Part shown: positions 1 to 10,904 of the stretch, piece by piece
How positions within the stretch are numbered: the first letter of the stretch is position 1
Layout of the letters: each line of letters opens with the position of its first letter
Source of the DNA: Morella rubra
Taxonomy: Eukaryota > Streptophyta > Magnoliopsida > Fagales > Myricaceae
Direction of reading: 5' to 3'
Length of the DNA stretch: 64,000 nt
NCBI GenBank assembly: GCA_003952965.2
Contig: CM025856.1
Span: 10,130,458-10,194,457 of the forward strand
Notes under the pieces: model-generated
Told to the model about the DNA's origin: nothing
The model's database searches: none
What the model saw: the letters and a program-made list of their open reading frames with translations, nothing else
Translations under genes and position numbers: made by a program

Positions 1-432
1 AGGTCAGTCACAGTAGATCGGAACCAAGGGGAGAGGACAGGCCAACACCTCTAGGGTAAAGGGTGAGCTACTGAAGGTGGTTACCGATGGGTCGCCTTTG
101 GCCTTTTTAAACTGCTCTAAGTGCTACAACAGGAGTCGTATCTGTGCTGTTTGGTGGTCCATCTGAACGCTAAGGGGGTTGGGCATGTCTTTGACTTAGC
201 TGTCAAGGGGAGGTTGGGAGTTGTCCAGGTTCATCACATGGGCTTCCTCTTCACGAAGAGGAGGGGGGTGAAGATGGGGACCGGAAAGGGATCACACCAT
301 CAAACTTTTGAATGATCATCTCCATGGGTTGGGCAAGCATTGCCAATGTGGCCGATCTGTTTGCGTTTCGCGTAGGGCTTACAGGGATGACAGGGATCTC
401 GAGGTTTTCAGCTTTGTGTTCATGAGTATGAG
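1..432. other. unassigned sequence next to copia remnant
   Basis: Recognisable copia reverse transcriptase stops near 490. To its left, the minus strand has a 61-codon open frame (251-436) rich in Pro and Ser that I do not recognise. It is not the expected continuation of the reverse transcriptase, so a deletion or junction probably lies near 480-490. No LTR is seen here. The 3' end of the element is therefore lost or lies outside the window. Confidence 0.4.
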
Positions 433-900
433 TCATTTCTGGGGGTTTATGAGGAATTGAGGATGGAAAAGAAAGGTTTTGAGTGAGAAAAAGACTTTCC
501 TATAGACGATGCCAAATGTTTGAGTGCAGCCTTTTGCCACAAGTCTTGCCTTATACCGTTCAATTGAACCATCTGCCTTGTGTTTGATAGAAAAAATCCA
601 CTTACATCCCACGGTTCTTTTTCCATCTGGTAGTGGTATTAAATTCCGAGTTTTATTCTGCAGCAGTGCACTCATCTCTTCTTGTATTGCTTGAGTCCAA
701 TTTCGGGTGTCCTAAAGCATCTTCGATTGTTGTGGGAATATGGCAAGTTGACAACTCACGTGCAAGAGTCTTGACAGGTGCTGTCAGTGACTTTATGGCC
801 ACATAATTGGCAATTGGATACCGTGATTTTCTGTCCTCAAAACTAGGAGAGTAACGGCTAGGTGGCTTTCCCTGATTTTGCCTGAGAGGTAGCACATATA
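433..900 (-). pseudogene. copia reverse transcriptase N-terminal fragment
   Basis: The minus strand encodes GCKWIFSIKHKADGSIERYK followed by ARLVAKG, the hallmark start of the copia RT domain (RVT_2). A shifted frame upstream (653-895) carries the usual pre-RT region (SLTAPVKTLARELSTCHIPT). The RT breaks off shortly after GIVYRKVF, before any of the catalytic aspartates. At least one frameshift separates the two parts, near 660. Confidence 0.85.
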
Positions 901-987
901 TTTGAATTTAATTGGTTTACCTCAAGATTATTTGCAGCAAGTGTATGTTCCCTATTTTGTGCCTCAGGTGCTACCAAATCGAGAAGT

Positions 988-1203
988 AGAAATATTAGGA
1001 GAAAAATCATCCATTGTGACCAAATCTATAGGAGAAGAATCGGTAATTTTTGTAACCAAATCTGTAGGAGAATGATTGGTATTTTTTGTAACCAAATCTA
1101 TAAGAGAAAAATCAGCCTTCTTTGTGACCAAATTTGTAGGAGAAAAATCAGCATTCTTCCTGACCAAATCTATAGGAAATAAATCAGCATTTGTAACCAA
1201 ATC
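988..1203 (-). repeat. 36-bp coding minisatellite between integrase and RT
   Basis: About six head-to-tail units of 36 bp (one of 33 bp, first one partial) each contain a version of AAATCTATAGGAGA and end in GTAACC or GTGACC on the plus strand. On the element's coding strand they keep the frame and encode 12-residue units resembling DLVTKNADFSPT. The array sits in the normally variable linker between integrase and reverse transcriptase. Confidence 0.85.
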
Positions 1204-1239
1204 TTCATGTGCCTGTATATCATGCAACCCTGGACAATT

Positions 1240-2194
1240 TAATGCTAACCAATTCGGCGCTTCGTGATCTTTCTCCCTTTGAAGTGCGGAATTGGGAGAA
1301 AAGAACATCTCTGACTCCATAAATGTGACGTCCATGGTAACGTACGTCCACTTAGATTTAGGATCAAAAGAACGATATCCTTTCTGTTGAAAAGCATATC
1401 CTAAAAATAAGCATTTGAGAGCACATGCATCAAGCTTCATTCGTTGGTGTTTGTGGAGGTGGACATAAGCCACACACCCAAAAGCACGTGGAGGCAACAT
1501 CAACATAGATGGCAACTGGACATGAGATGAGAGAGCTTGTAACGAGGTGATAAACCCCAAGACTTTTGATGGCATGCAATTTAAGAGATGAACAGCAGTA
1601 GTAACCGCATTAGCCCAAAACCGATTAGGAGCATGGGCACCAAGGATTAATGCTCTAGCAATTTCGAGTAGATGTCGATTTTTTCCGTTCAGCAACGCCG
1701 TTTTGCTGAGGAGTATGTGGGCAAGACATCTCCTGAAGAAGACCATGGAGGCGGCAATAGTCACGAAATTGATGGTTGAAAATTTGAATTTTGGCTGAAA
1801 ACTGATTTTGGACCATAATATGGAAAGATCAAAATACTTCAAAAACTTCATCTTTATGCTTCAACAAATATATCCATGTCATTCACGTACAATCGTCAAT
1901 AAAGAGTACAAACCACCGAAAACCCAACACTGTAGTTACCGGGGAAGGTCCCCATACATCCGAGTGAATCAAAGCAGAAGGAATATCTCTTTTGATAGAA
2001 CTCAAAGGATAAGCAACGCGATGACTCTGCCAAAATATAAGTTTCACATTTAAAATCAAAATTCTTCACGGAGGAAAATAATGAAGGAAACAAATGTTTC
2101 ATATACGCAAATGATGGATGTCCTAAATGGCGATGTCAAAGCCAAATTTCCCGCTCTTTGACATCCTCAATATACTCCGTGTTGTGTGCTTGGC
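1240..2194 (-). pseudogene. copia integrase fragment
   Basis: Frames on the minus strand show the integrase core beginning HSDVWGPSP (first catalytic Asp, near 1950). The late core QQNGVAER with the catalytic Glu lies near 1690-1715, followed by a typical copia integrase C-terminal stretch (FGCVAYVHLHKHQRMKLD, CLFLGYA, KGYRSFDP). The segment that normally carries the second catalytic Asp is missing between them: the reading passes from AKIQIF directly to NHQFRDYC. A frameshift also sits at the AAAAAA run after the catalytic Glu. The product would not be active. Confidence 0.8.
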
Positions 2195-2603
2195 CTAAAC
2201 TGAGAATATCCATGTAATAGAGCCCCCTCTCGTAGTACCACGCCCAATGATCTCCTTGGTGAGAAGATCTTGGAGAAGACAATGAGTAGGATACATTAAT
2301 ACTGCATAGTTAAGATCCGTCGTCACTTGACTTACAGATAGGAGGCGATGAGACAATGACGGCACTAATAGAGTATTGTGAAGCTGCAAGGTGGGGGGAC
2401 AACGGTACTGAGCTCGCGCTAACCACAGGGAAAATTGCACCATTGGCATTTGCAATATTAGTGCATCGCGGCATGGAATCTTGCATGAAGTCCGATGCCG
2501 CAAAGGTCATATGATCAATGGTGCCAGAGTGAAGTAACCACATACTACGATCAACATCATGAGAAGAACTGTAATAGCCACAAGGAAGGGAACCTGGCTC
2601 TGA
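2195..2603 (-). pseudogene. copia protease / gag-pre-integrase fragment
   Basis: A minus-strand frame carries WLLHSGTIDHMTF, a clear relative of the aspartic-protease motif of copia polyproteins. The catalytic Asp of the usual D-S-G triad reads His here, so the protease would be inactive. A shifted frame downstream encodes a gag-pre-integrase-like stretch (PSLSHRLLSVSQ). The usual Gag (UBN2 domain and zinc knuckle) is absent upstream; the open frame runs from the LTR through the primer site straight into protease. Confidence 0.75.
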
Positions 2604-2614
2604 CTCTGATACCA
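2604..2614 (-). other. tRNA-iMet primer binding site
   Basis: The minus strand reads TGGTATCAGAG, the usual plant retrotransposon site complementary to the 3' end of initiator methionine tRNA. It starts right after the LTR end. The same core recurs in the other two LTR elements of this window (18384 and 47752). Confidence 0.8.
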
Positions 2615-2785
2615 TGTCAAAATGTGATTTCAATGTATTTTTCATTAACTTTACAAACTGACCCGATATACATATATACGAAACAATACGATTCTAGTCT
2701 AAGCTATACTTATTTGTTCCTATAACTGGAAAGGAAAGAATATCTCTAGTCTTCTATAATTCCTCCACTATATTCTCATATAACA
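2615..2785 (-). repeat. putative 5' LTR of the copia remnant
   Basis: On the minus strand this stretch begins TGTTATATG and ends in TGACA directly before the primer site, so it has the TG...CA ends of an LTR. About 170 bp is within the range of short plant copia LTRs. The right edge (2785) is inferred from the terminal dinucleotide only, because no second LTR is present for comparison. Confidence 0.55.
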
Positions 2786-3192
2786 ACTCACACCAACACT
2801 GAGATGGTTATGATTACCAAAAAACCTGGCGTAGAAACGATAAGCATACTAATATTCGATATGCAAGAAAGAAGAAAACAATGGTACCTAAGATTGAAGT
2901 TTCTCATCCGAAACTCTCATCTTCAAATCTCAAGACAGTAACCAAAAATAAAGCATGCACAAATTCAAAAATCAAATCAAGAACATAAAAAGCATATTAA
3001 AAGAACCAGACCATGACAAAAATAGGAAAAAAATTTGATTAGTCTAATTGATGGCCACGATCTTCCTATTCCCCTTCTGTTTCGCTCTATACACCTTCCC
3101 AGAGCCCTTTCTCCTGGCTTTCTAGCTTCTTGTAGCCTCCTTTGCCTACACCTCCGTAACTCCTGATCTCTCCATTTTCCTCACCCAAATCT
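2786..3192. other. no gene recognised
   Basis: AT-rich sequence with a pyrimidine-rich stretch at 3060-3190. I see no convincing coding region, RNA gene or element end. Confidence 0.5.
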
Positions 3193-3350
3193 CTCAACTC
3201 TCTCTCTCTCTCTCTCTTCCAATCGCTTGTGTTTGAAAATGAGACCATTTTATATTCGTTCGGCAATGGCTACATATTTTCTCCGTCGCTCTCTTAACTC
3301 TCTCTCTGTCTCTTCCAATTGCTTGTGTTTGAAAATGGGACCATTTAACG
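3193..3350 (+). repeat. direct repeat, two copies of about 57 bp
   Basis: Two copies (about 3193-3253 and 3291-3350) share a CT-rich run, then TTCCAAT(C/T)GCTTGTG, then GAAAATG(A/G)GACCATTT. The spacing is about 98 bp. The first copy contains a (CT)n microsatellite. It looks like a local tandem duplication. Confidence 0.7.
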
Positions 3351-3539
3351 AGGTCGTTTTTTATGGTTTTAAATTTCTCATACTATCTTTTAATATTTTC
3401 TCTAATGTTATTGATTTTGGATTTTATTGGTTTAGATTTCTCCTAAATTTTTCATGCATATTTCATTTTCGAAATGTGCTCAATGGCATTATAACTAAAT
3501 TTGGACCAACATGACCTAAAATGGGCCTTAACATGGACC

Positions 3540-3765
3540 CAAAGGACCAAAAAAAAAAGGAATAATTTGGGCAAGTGCACAAAAGGCTCAAAAAATGACT
3601 CAATAAAAATGCATGTACCCAGAATTGCTACCACTAAAACCAATACCATATTCAGCCTGTTTTTGCGGTTAACGGTGGTGGTAACCAATATTTGAAAATC
3701 GGTTCATCCGGCGGTGGTTATGCAATAAATGCCACTGCTATTGAACATGAATAACCCTACCCCCA
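3540..3765 (+). repeat. dispersed repeat family, copy 1
   Basis: This stretch resembles, in reverse orientation, 16685-16870. Shared blocks are GGCAAGTGC, a run ending in CTCAATA(A/T)AAATGCAT, then GTTAACGGTGG(T/C)GG and CCAATATTTGAAAA. The family looks like a small non-autonomous transposon with GGTGG-rich ends, but I cannot define terminal repeats or a target duplication. Confidence 0.6.
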
Positions 3766-4263
3766 ACCGTTATCCCTACCAATTTAGGCAGTGGCTCAAT
3801 TTTTCCCACCACTCTCACCAAGAGAGAGATAGGCCTTTACCACCTATCGCACGGAGGGAGAAAGAGAGAGAGTTGCAAGATCATAGATTCATAGAGAGGG
3901 GGGAAAGAGGGAACTAGGAAAGGAGAAAACTAAAATGGTGGTTGGTTTTCATTTTGGGAAAACTATAGCGAAAAAATCGTTTTAGGGGCAAAAACCAAGA
4001 GGAAAACAAATCGTTTTAGCTTTAGTTTTGAAAAGCCAAAACAATTCATTTTCGTTTTAGGGTGCAAAAAAAAAAAAAAAACATTTTCCTTGCTCCCTCC
4101 CCTTCCAAAGTAATGCATTAAGCATGATCTTGCATGCTTCGGAATTCTTTAAGCAAAGATGGGGACAATGGGGTGACTAATATATTTCACGTTGTGGATG
4201 GGAAGTTTGATATTTTATCTGTCCAAGGTTTTTTGTAGAATTATTTAAATATTTGTCCAAGGA
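3766..4263. other. no gene recognised
   Basis: A purine-rich tract (3820-3920), a poly(A) run (4066-4081) and AT-rich DNA. The short open frame at 3729-3917 is low-complexity and I do not regard it as a gene. Confidence 0.5.
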
Positions 4264-4445
4264 AAGGTGAAACTAATTTGGAAAATGCAATTTGCATAAG
4301 CTAACTCAGCGAAGGACTTGGGCCCAGTCAAACTAGACAACGGCCTGTACACAATGAAAGGTGAAATTATTTTGGAGAAGGCAATTTGCATAAACGAAGG
4401 ATTTGGGCCTAATAAAACTATGACAACGGCTTGTAGACCACGAGA
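4264..4445 (+). repeat. tandem duplication, unit about 95 bp
   Basis: AAAGGTGAAA(C/T)TA(A/T)TTTGGA begins both copies (4264 and 4359). Both continue through GCAATTTGCATAA, GAAGGA(C/T)TTGGGCC and GACAACGGC(C/T)TGTA. The second copy is slightly shorter. Confidence 0.75.
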
Positions 4446-5295
4446 AAAAAATTCTTTAAACTTGGTATTTAAAAATTTTGGCCCTAATTAAAATAATTTT
4501 TTTTCTTATCAAATTATTTTTTTTCATTATAATATTCATTCAAATCTTTTCTCTCTTTCACTTTTTCATCAAACCTATAAATTATCTTCACTTTATCACA
4601 AACTCTCATACATAAAATTTTAACACTCAAATGTCTCTCATGTTTTGTTAAGGTCAGATTGACCAGTCCAAATCCAAATTTCGAACTTTCTTTTGAGCCC
4701 CATCATCAATTTCAAACCGCAAAAGCAGAAGTCATTGCCCAATGGATACCAAAAAGACCAAAATACAATACACACCATTTGCATTTCTGCACAGTAGATT
4801 CATAACACGCCAATCTAAGAGAGAGAAACCTAAGAGAGAGGGGTGAACGGAGCACGAAATTAGAAATGGTGGTGTTTGCAATGGAGGCATACGAGAAGCT
4901 AGAGAGAAGGTGAAGAGATTAGGAAGGCAAACAAGAGGATCTTTTTCCTCGTGAAGGCAAAAGTGTACAGTGCGAACAGGGACGTACGGTAGTGCCTATT
5001 TTATTTTTTTTTAAGAGGCTTTTCATCCTTTATTTTTTGTCCTTGAAGGTGTGCAAGAAAATGGTTTCTGCCTGTAATTTTCTCATCTGAAAATGTGCTG
5101 AGAACTATTTTTCCGGTAGAAGATGTTGGTTAGTGTTAGAAAATATAACTCAAATAATAAAATCTTCTTCTTCTTATCAGCTTAAATTTTTAGAATAAGC
5201 GATAGATTCACAGTTAGATCATAGATGATGACCTCTCAAAGCAATTTGATTAGTCTCTTAGGCACAAGAATGCTCTATCCTTTAGACCATACACG
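4446..5295. other. no gene recognised
   Basis: AT-rich DNA with a few purine runs (4810-4930). Six-frame translation gives only short fragments with no family motif. Confidence 0.5.
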
Positions 5296-5795
5296 ATAAA
5301 TAAGTGGGAACTACATAAAGCAACAAATAAGTGGGAACTACATAAAGCAACAAGACGGGAGAAATTCTACTGATAAAAAGGAATTAAATTTTTTTTTTCC
5401 AGTGATTCTCGCAATGAAAGCTATTTTATATTCTTTCTAACATCATTATTGCTTCAATTGCAGAGTCTGTTTTCCTTCAAACTCCAATGGCCGTTGAAAT
5501 GATCCATCCAAATTATTGGGTGGGAATTGCTTAAAGCAGCAAAACGAGAGAAATTCATCTAAGAAAAAGAAATAAAAATTTACTTTTTGGTTCCAATGAA
5601 GACTGGTACGTACCTATCTTATGCAAATGTTCAGTGCTTCTCGCAATTACAATTAGCTTCCACTCTGCTCTTTGCATTTAAAAGCTATTTTATATTCTTT
5701 CTAACTACAGGTAATCATTATTGCTTCAATTGAAGAGTCTGTTTTCCTTCAAACTCCAACGTCTGTTGAAATGATCCTTCCAAATTATTAGGTGG
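5296..5795 (+). repeat. nested tandem duplication
   Basis: A 26-bp unit (AAATAAGTGGGAACTACATA...) is repeated twice at 5296-5350. A larger unit of about 210-270 bp follows twice (about 5340-5520 and 5520-5795). Shared blocks are GAGAAATTC, AAAGCTATTTTATATTC, GCTTCAATTG, GAGTCTGTTTTCCTTCAAAC and GTTGAAATGATCC. The copies have diverged, so the duplication is not recent. Confidence 0.75.
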
Positions 5796-7129
5796 GGTTA
5801 TTCTTCTATGCATTCCAAACTAAATACTATTAAATTTTTACTTAGCCAAATTAATATCTTTAATTACTTATTTCAAATCAGCATGCAATTAAGAAATATA
5901 GTTTAAAACTTTTACTATTTTAATTTAACACAAGTTCCAATGTTACATGTTATCTAATTTTAAATTTCTGAAGTCCAATGAGGACTTAGACTTGGGCTTG
6001 CCAGCAAGCTCACCTATTGACAATATTAGTAGCTTTGAAAGTTCACTTGCGTCAGCCCACACAATAGAAAAAGAGGCCTATTTTGCATGGCTACTAAGTT
6101 AGGCATTTTGGGTCTAATAGGGACCTATCCTTGGGCTCCACATACAAGCTCATATCCTAGCAAAAATTATAAGTAGTTAGGCCCATTAAAATCATGCCAA
6201 GTGATAGAAATCAAGCCAAAACTATGTGACTACAAAAATGGCTCTTTTTAGTGAAAAACCTAATCTTAACAGTGAACTTTAATTAATCATAACTTTTTCA
6301 TTTTAGCTCCAAATAACTTAAACTTTTAACCGTAGGTTTCTAGTACTGTCTAGTATTAACCTTCCAAATTTGACATCAATCTGTGGTCTTTTACTATGTA
6401 CGAGATACCCCTAAAGATGTTGTTATCACAAATGGTGCAATTCTAAGTTAGTTTTCATCTACTTGGCTAATTATTCAATTTTTCAGGTAAACCTTTGCGT
6501 GAAACCTATCCTATATGTTTCTAATACTTATAAAACATTCAAAAATCATGCCATGCAATTTATTTACACATGATTCATATCTAAATTCATCCAAAGGGCT
6601 ATATGACCTAAGTTTAACATTAATATCTATTCTTCAATATTCTCTTGCAACTAATCATTATAACTTCATACTTAGCTCATGTTAAGCCTATTCAAAGGTT
6701 CTAGATCACTCCCTAGCGTATTACTAACCTCAAATTATGAAAATGCCAACAACATCACTAACATGTAAACTACCTTTACCTCTTTGATTCTCTTTGATCT
6801 TTTGATGATTTCTTTGGATTTCAAAACCTAAATGGAGCTTGCTGTTAGTATCAAAACCAAGATAAGAACATCTAAACACCAGAGCTCAAGATACCTCAAC
6901 CTTTTTGCAACTTTTCTCCAAAAATTCTTCTTCTTCTTCTTCTCTTTTGGGGGCACGGCTCTTTTCTCTCTTTCTCTGGTCCTTTCTCCTCATTTCTATT
7001 CACTCAAGCTCTCAAATTCTCTCTAGACAGCCCACTCTTGGCTGGCTGTTGGTGTGAGTTTAACCCTCACACCAAGCTCCTATTTATACTACTCTTAACC
7101 ATAGTTAGATCACTAGGGTTAGTTCTAGG
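5796..7129. other. no gene recognised; possible LTR interior
   Basis: AT-rich sequence without a convincing reading frame. Because an LTR-like terminus lies at 8581, part of 5800-8581 could be the interior of a solo or truncated minus-strand LTR into which the hAT element at 7138 inserted. I could not find the other LTR edge. Confidence 0.35.
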
Positions 7130-7137
7130 TTTCTAGG

Positions 7138-7835
7138 CATTGGCGGATGCAAGGGGGGGCCATGGCCCTAGTTAGCCAATGTAAAACGTTTAAAATTATT
7201 ATTACTTTTTTATTTTTTTATAACTAATCTGCCTCCCACTAGCTCAAGTTCGCCCCCCTTAAAAAATTATCTCTCTCTCTTCGGCTCTCTCTCTTTCTCA
7301 GCTGCCAGGTACACTTCAGTTTAGCCTCTCTCAGTCTCTCAGATTGTGATTAGTGATTAGTGATTAGATTAGCAATTTAGCTAATTATGTCATAGACTCA
7401 TAAAATTATGTGTAAAATTGTAAAATGAATTATGAAATTGTTTTTTTTTTCTAAGCGAATTATTAAACTGTTAGTTCAAAATTTATTAGCTCAAAATTAT
7501 TAGTACAAAATTGTTAGTTCAAAATTAAACGTTCATCCTTTTAATTATTAAACTACTATTTTTAGGAATAATTAGTTTGTTGTTGAGACTTGAATCACTT
7601 CAAATTTATATTGAATTTTTTGCTCACTGTGAGGGATCTTGCCAACGAAAAAGAAAAAAAAAAAGTACGGTACGGTACATGTATTTCAATATAATATATT
7701 TTTAGTATTTTTAGTCCTTAATTTTTGATATTTTAACTTTAAAACACTTTTTTGCATTATGTAGTAGAAAAAACAATTTAACGTTTTCCCTTAAGAATTT
7801 GCCCCCCTTTAAATTCATTCCTAATTCCGCCATTG
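7138..7835. mobile_element. non-autonomous hAT transposon (698 bp)
   Basis: The left end reads CATTGGCGGATGC and the right end, reverse-complemented, reads CAATGGCGGAATT. This is a terminal inverted repeat of the (C)A(G/T)TGGCGGA type seen in plant hAT elements of the Tip100 group. The flanking 8-mers are TTTCTAGG (7130-7137) and TTCCCAGG (7836-7843), six of eight identical, as expected for an aged 8-bp hAT target duplication. No transposase frame lies inside, so mobilisation would need an enzyme in trans. Confidence 0.75.
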
Positions 7836-7843
7836 TTCCCAGG

Positions 7844-8460
7844 GTTAGATAGGTTGTAACGATTTTGTCTAGGCTTAGTGTAGGTGGTCTACTCAAGCAT
7901 TTGAAAGGGATTGGGCAACAAGAGAGGCAGCAAATGATGATTAATGATTACTAATGCTGACTAATCATTGCATTTGATTTCAAAAAATTCCTATGGGCAC
8001 TAAACGAGGGGTTGGCCGGTTTTGTGACTTAAAATGAGATGGGTGGTCTTTGGAAAAGGGTTGGGATGAATTGGGCTTGGTAGAGGTCCATTGGGTTTTG
8101 TTTTCAAGCCTTTATGCAATAAAACATAATTTCTAGGACTATTTCCGCTAATTAAACGAAATAATTCTCAACAATATTCCTAAGATGCACTGCTACCTTA
8201 GAACATGTCCTATTGGCTTAGTAATTAAGTAAGTAACACAAATCCATGCAAAAATTTTGAAGAAAAATGAGTTTAAAAAGGTAATTAGGGCTAAAAGCAT
8301 GAAATAATAGCATTTTAATATTTTTCAGTGCAATAAATCATTATTTAAAAATTTTCAAGACATAAATGAGTAAAATATGCTATTAGATTAAAGATCTTGA
8401 AAAGATATGAAAGATGATATGTTTCCCATAATTTTCGTCTATGTAAAATTATTTTTAGGG
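7844..8460. other. no gene recognised
   Basis: AT-rich sequence between the hAT element and the LTR-like terminus. No coding or RNA feature seen. Confidence 0.45.
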
Positions 8461-8581
8461 ATTTTTCCTATTTTTAAACTAATTAAATAATTAAAACCGA
8501 AAATAGTAATTAAATATTATTTTATAAATTAATTACCAAAATTCAGATAATTAATAATGCTTAGAAGGTCGGGGTATTACA
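8461..8581 (-). repeat. LTR-like terminus (Ty3/gypsy type)
   Basis: The minus strand begins TGTAATACCCCGACCTTC at 8581, a start typical of plant gypsy LTRs. No polypurine tract lies to the right and no primer site was found to the left. It is probably a solo or truncated LTR whose other edge I could not place. Only the terminus is supported. Confidence 0.4.
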
Positions 8582-8908
8582 CAAATGCACTCCATGCTCC
8601 TGTGGTATGCGAGAGTTGCAGATATGCCCCTCTGGTAAAGGAAGTTGTTTTAATACCCCTAGGGTAGTATTGTCATCCATAAAATGACCCATCGTCTACT
8701 TCCTGTTTAAAAACTAACGGGAAGTGGTGATGTGGCAAACATAAATACGTCTGCACAAATAAAATAACCACATGTGTCCTCTGGGCTCACTGTCACCATG
8801 TCACATGACCAATCAAAAGCCACGTCACCATGCCATTCAACATGTCATTTAAAAAAATAAAAATAAAAACAATTCAGGATAAGCTGAAAGGCTAGCTCCC
8901 CCTAAGAT
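8582..8908. other. leader region of the GRF fragment
   Basis: No reading frame. It contains several short related motifs such as CATGTCA and CACGTCACCATG (8790-8850). It lies directly upstream of the zinc-finger fragment and may be its former promoter or part of the same mobile unit. Confidence 0.35.
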
Positions 8909-9139
8909 ATGGATTCTGTTTCGTACTCTTCCTCTAGTCAATCTAGAGGTTCCAAGTATAAAGTGGTCTCCAAGTGCGATGGTTCCCAACAAGCCGACTC
9001 TGTCATCTGCCACTGCAATCTTCGGGCATGCCTGAGGACTTCACTAACCGACGGCAACCCAGGACACCGATTTTATGGCTGTTTCATGTACATTGGCACC
9101 TTTGTAAGTAAATGTACTAATTACACCTGCAATTCCTAA
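8909..9139 (+). CDS. GRF-type zinc-finger protein fragment (At4g04775-like)
   Basis: An ATG-started frame of 76 residues begins with a Ser-rich leader. It then carries the spacing of a GRF-type zinc finger: CHCNLRACLRTSLTDGNPGH followed by RFYGC (about residues 34-58). The Cys-x-Cys, Thr-Ser, Asn-Pro-Gly and Phe-Tyr-x-Cys positions match this family, which binds zinc and probably single-stranded nucleic acid. Plants have many short GRF proteins, often with a second exon. A GTAAGT at 9103 could be the donor of a following intron, which would make the frame after that point intronic. No second exon was recognised, so this may be a fragment or pseudogene. Expression is unknown. Confidence 0.5.
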   Translation: MDSVSYSSSSQSRGSKYKVVSKCDGSQQADSVICHCNLRACLRTSLTDGNPGHRFYGCFMYIGTFVSKCTNYTCNS

Positions 9140-10904
9140 TTTTGTAAGCACTATTCAGTCAGGTGTCTCTGAAAGAGATAGAGAATAGGAGGAATTAATG
9201 TATGGATGGGCTCTATGTTTGAAGGGTTACTTTGCACTATTAAGCAGACCCCACAATAAGTACATCGGACATGACTGTTTACTATTTTGCTTAACCTTAA
9301 TACATTGATTTGAACATCATGGATTTGAAAAATTTGCAATTTGCCAAGTGTCTTTGGAACTTTCATCCCTTACAACCATCTCAACATTCAAAAAGATCCT
9401 AAACTTAAACCTGACTTGAAAATTGGATTGAAAAGTAACAGATAATTAAAAGGTGATCTCTCACCAAAGCAAAGCCAACCCCACCATTTTCTTCCTATAA
9501 ACAGATTTTTTATCTCCCACTTTTGTCAAACTACAATTGCTTATCAAGAGCATTCATTTTGTCCTTGAGATATAATGCTTGTGCCTCATCACTTCCTTCT
9601 AGTCCAGCACCTTTATATCCTTGACAAAAGGATAGCTAACAAGCACATACAAGTGAAAACTTCAGGACGTACCTTGAAAAGCCTTTTCCATCGATTTGTT
9701 AGGTTAGAACAAACAACTGAATAGATCATCTAGATTTGAAGTTATGTTCCCAAAAAACTAATTTTGGGTCAAAACATGGTGGTGTTTTTTTTACATTCCA
9801 AGATGCTAGGTGAAAATGTGGACTTATGTATGATAAGTCTTTGATTGATATGTCAACTCAAGGTATTTCTTGGGTAATTATTTCAACGATTGAAAAATGG
9901 TAGGATTGTTGTGGTTTTTTTGCTTAAGTTGCCCCTCCATTTGAGTTTTGATTAACACTATAGTGTACTTGATTTGAGAGATATTCTTATACTTGATTTG
10001 GTAGTTACACTATAGTGTACAAATTATACTGGATTTAGGATTAATTGTATAATATGTTACACAGTTTGATATATAACAGATGATCTAAGTTTGATATGTT
10101 TTATGTGCACAGTCTGGTTGTAATTTATTTCGGTGGATTGACCTGCCAACTTGTCCATCCGGTTAAGAGTTTTTACTTCCAATGGTTAGGAAGATGAAAA
10201 AGTTAGAAGAGGAAACCCGTGAGCATAAAGAGAAAGAGAAGCATCTAATCTTGTTTATGAGTGCAAGATGAGGAGCAAGTGCACGAACTGACATGGTACT
10301 AAGTCTTTGATGTTTGCAAACCTCAAACAATGAGGACCAAGGGACATTATGTCATAGATTAGTTGTAAAAGAAAGGAAAGTGCTAGTTATAATAGAAGGC
10401 ACTGATTTTCATTTGCAATTGTTCTTTATAGAAACTTTTGCATCGCATTGTTCCTTTCAACCAAATTGTTGAGGCAGTGTACCCTTTTACCTACATTGTT
10501 ACAAATCAAGTTGTAAGATAAATAACCGAGGTGTTCATAAATACTCATAGGTTCCAAAAAGTCAATTTTTGTTAGGCTTGTCCAAGTCCACAATCAAATT
10601 GATAACTATGTTGTCGTACTCGTATGAGAAAGTCATCCCAACTAGAGTAGGGGACCACATGGAGACAAAAAATTTCACAACCCAAGACTAATATTATACA
10701 ATCCAATATGGTCTGGTTATGACACCAACAAAGCAATAAACAATCTTGCCCAAAAAATGGGGACCACGTGGAGATATTCTATAACAACTAAATATATGAC
10801 AAAGTACGTGCAGACAAACAACATTCACACCCAGCCCCAAATGTCATTGCCAAACGAACACCACTACACAAATAGGGCCCTCCACTCATGAATAAAAAAC
10901 ATAT
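9140..10904. other. no gene recognised
   Basis: About 1.7 kb of AT-rich DNA. The only sizeable frame (9151-9366, minus) has no family resemblance. A local direct repeat of TACACTATAGTGTAC-like sequence lies at 9956-10020. Confidence 0.5.

Larger units (their letters stand above)
433..2785 (-). mobile_element. degenerate Ty1/copia retrotransposon remnant
   Basis: On the minus strand the order is a short LTR (2615-2785), a primer binding site (2604-2614), a protease-like segment, gag-pre-integrase, integrase, a repeat-filled spacer and the start of reverse transcriptase. This is the Pol order of Ty1/copia (protease, integrase, RT). The Gag reading frame is missing: the protease motif lies only about 60 bases from the primer site. 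Pol is broken by frameshifts and is cut off inside RT, with no 3' LTR in view. The element is therefore dead and truncated. Confidence 0.85.

Noticed and set aside
988..1203. 36-bp repeats considered as a CRISPR-like array
   Set aside because: Units are head-to-tail without unique spacers and lie in a plant retrotransposon coding frame.
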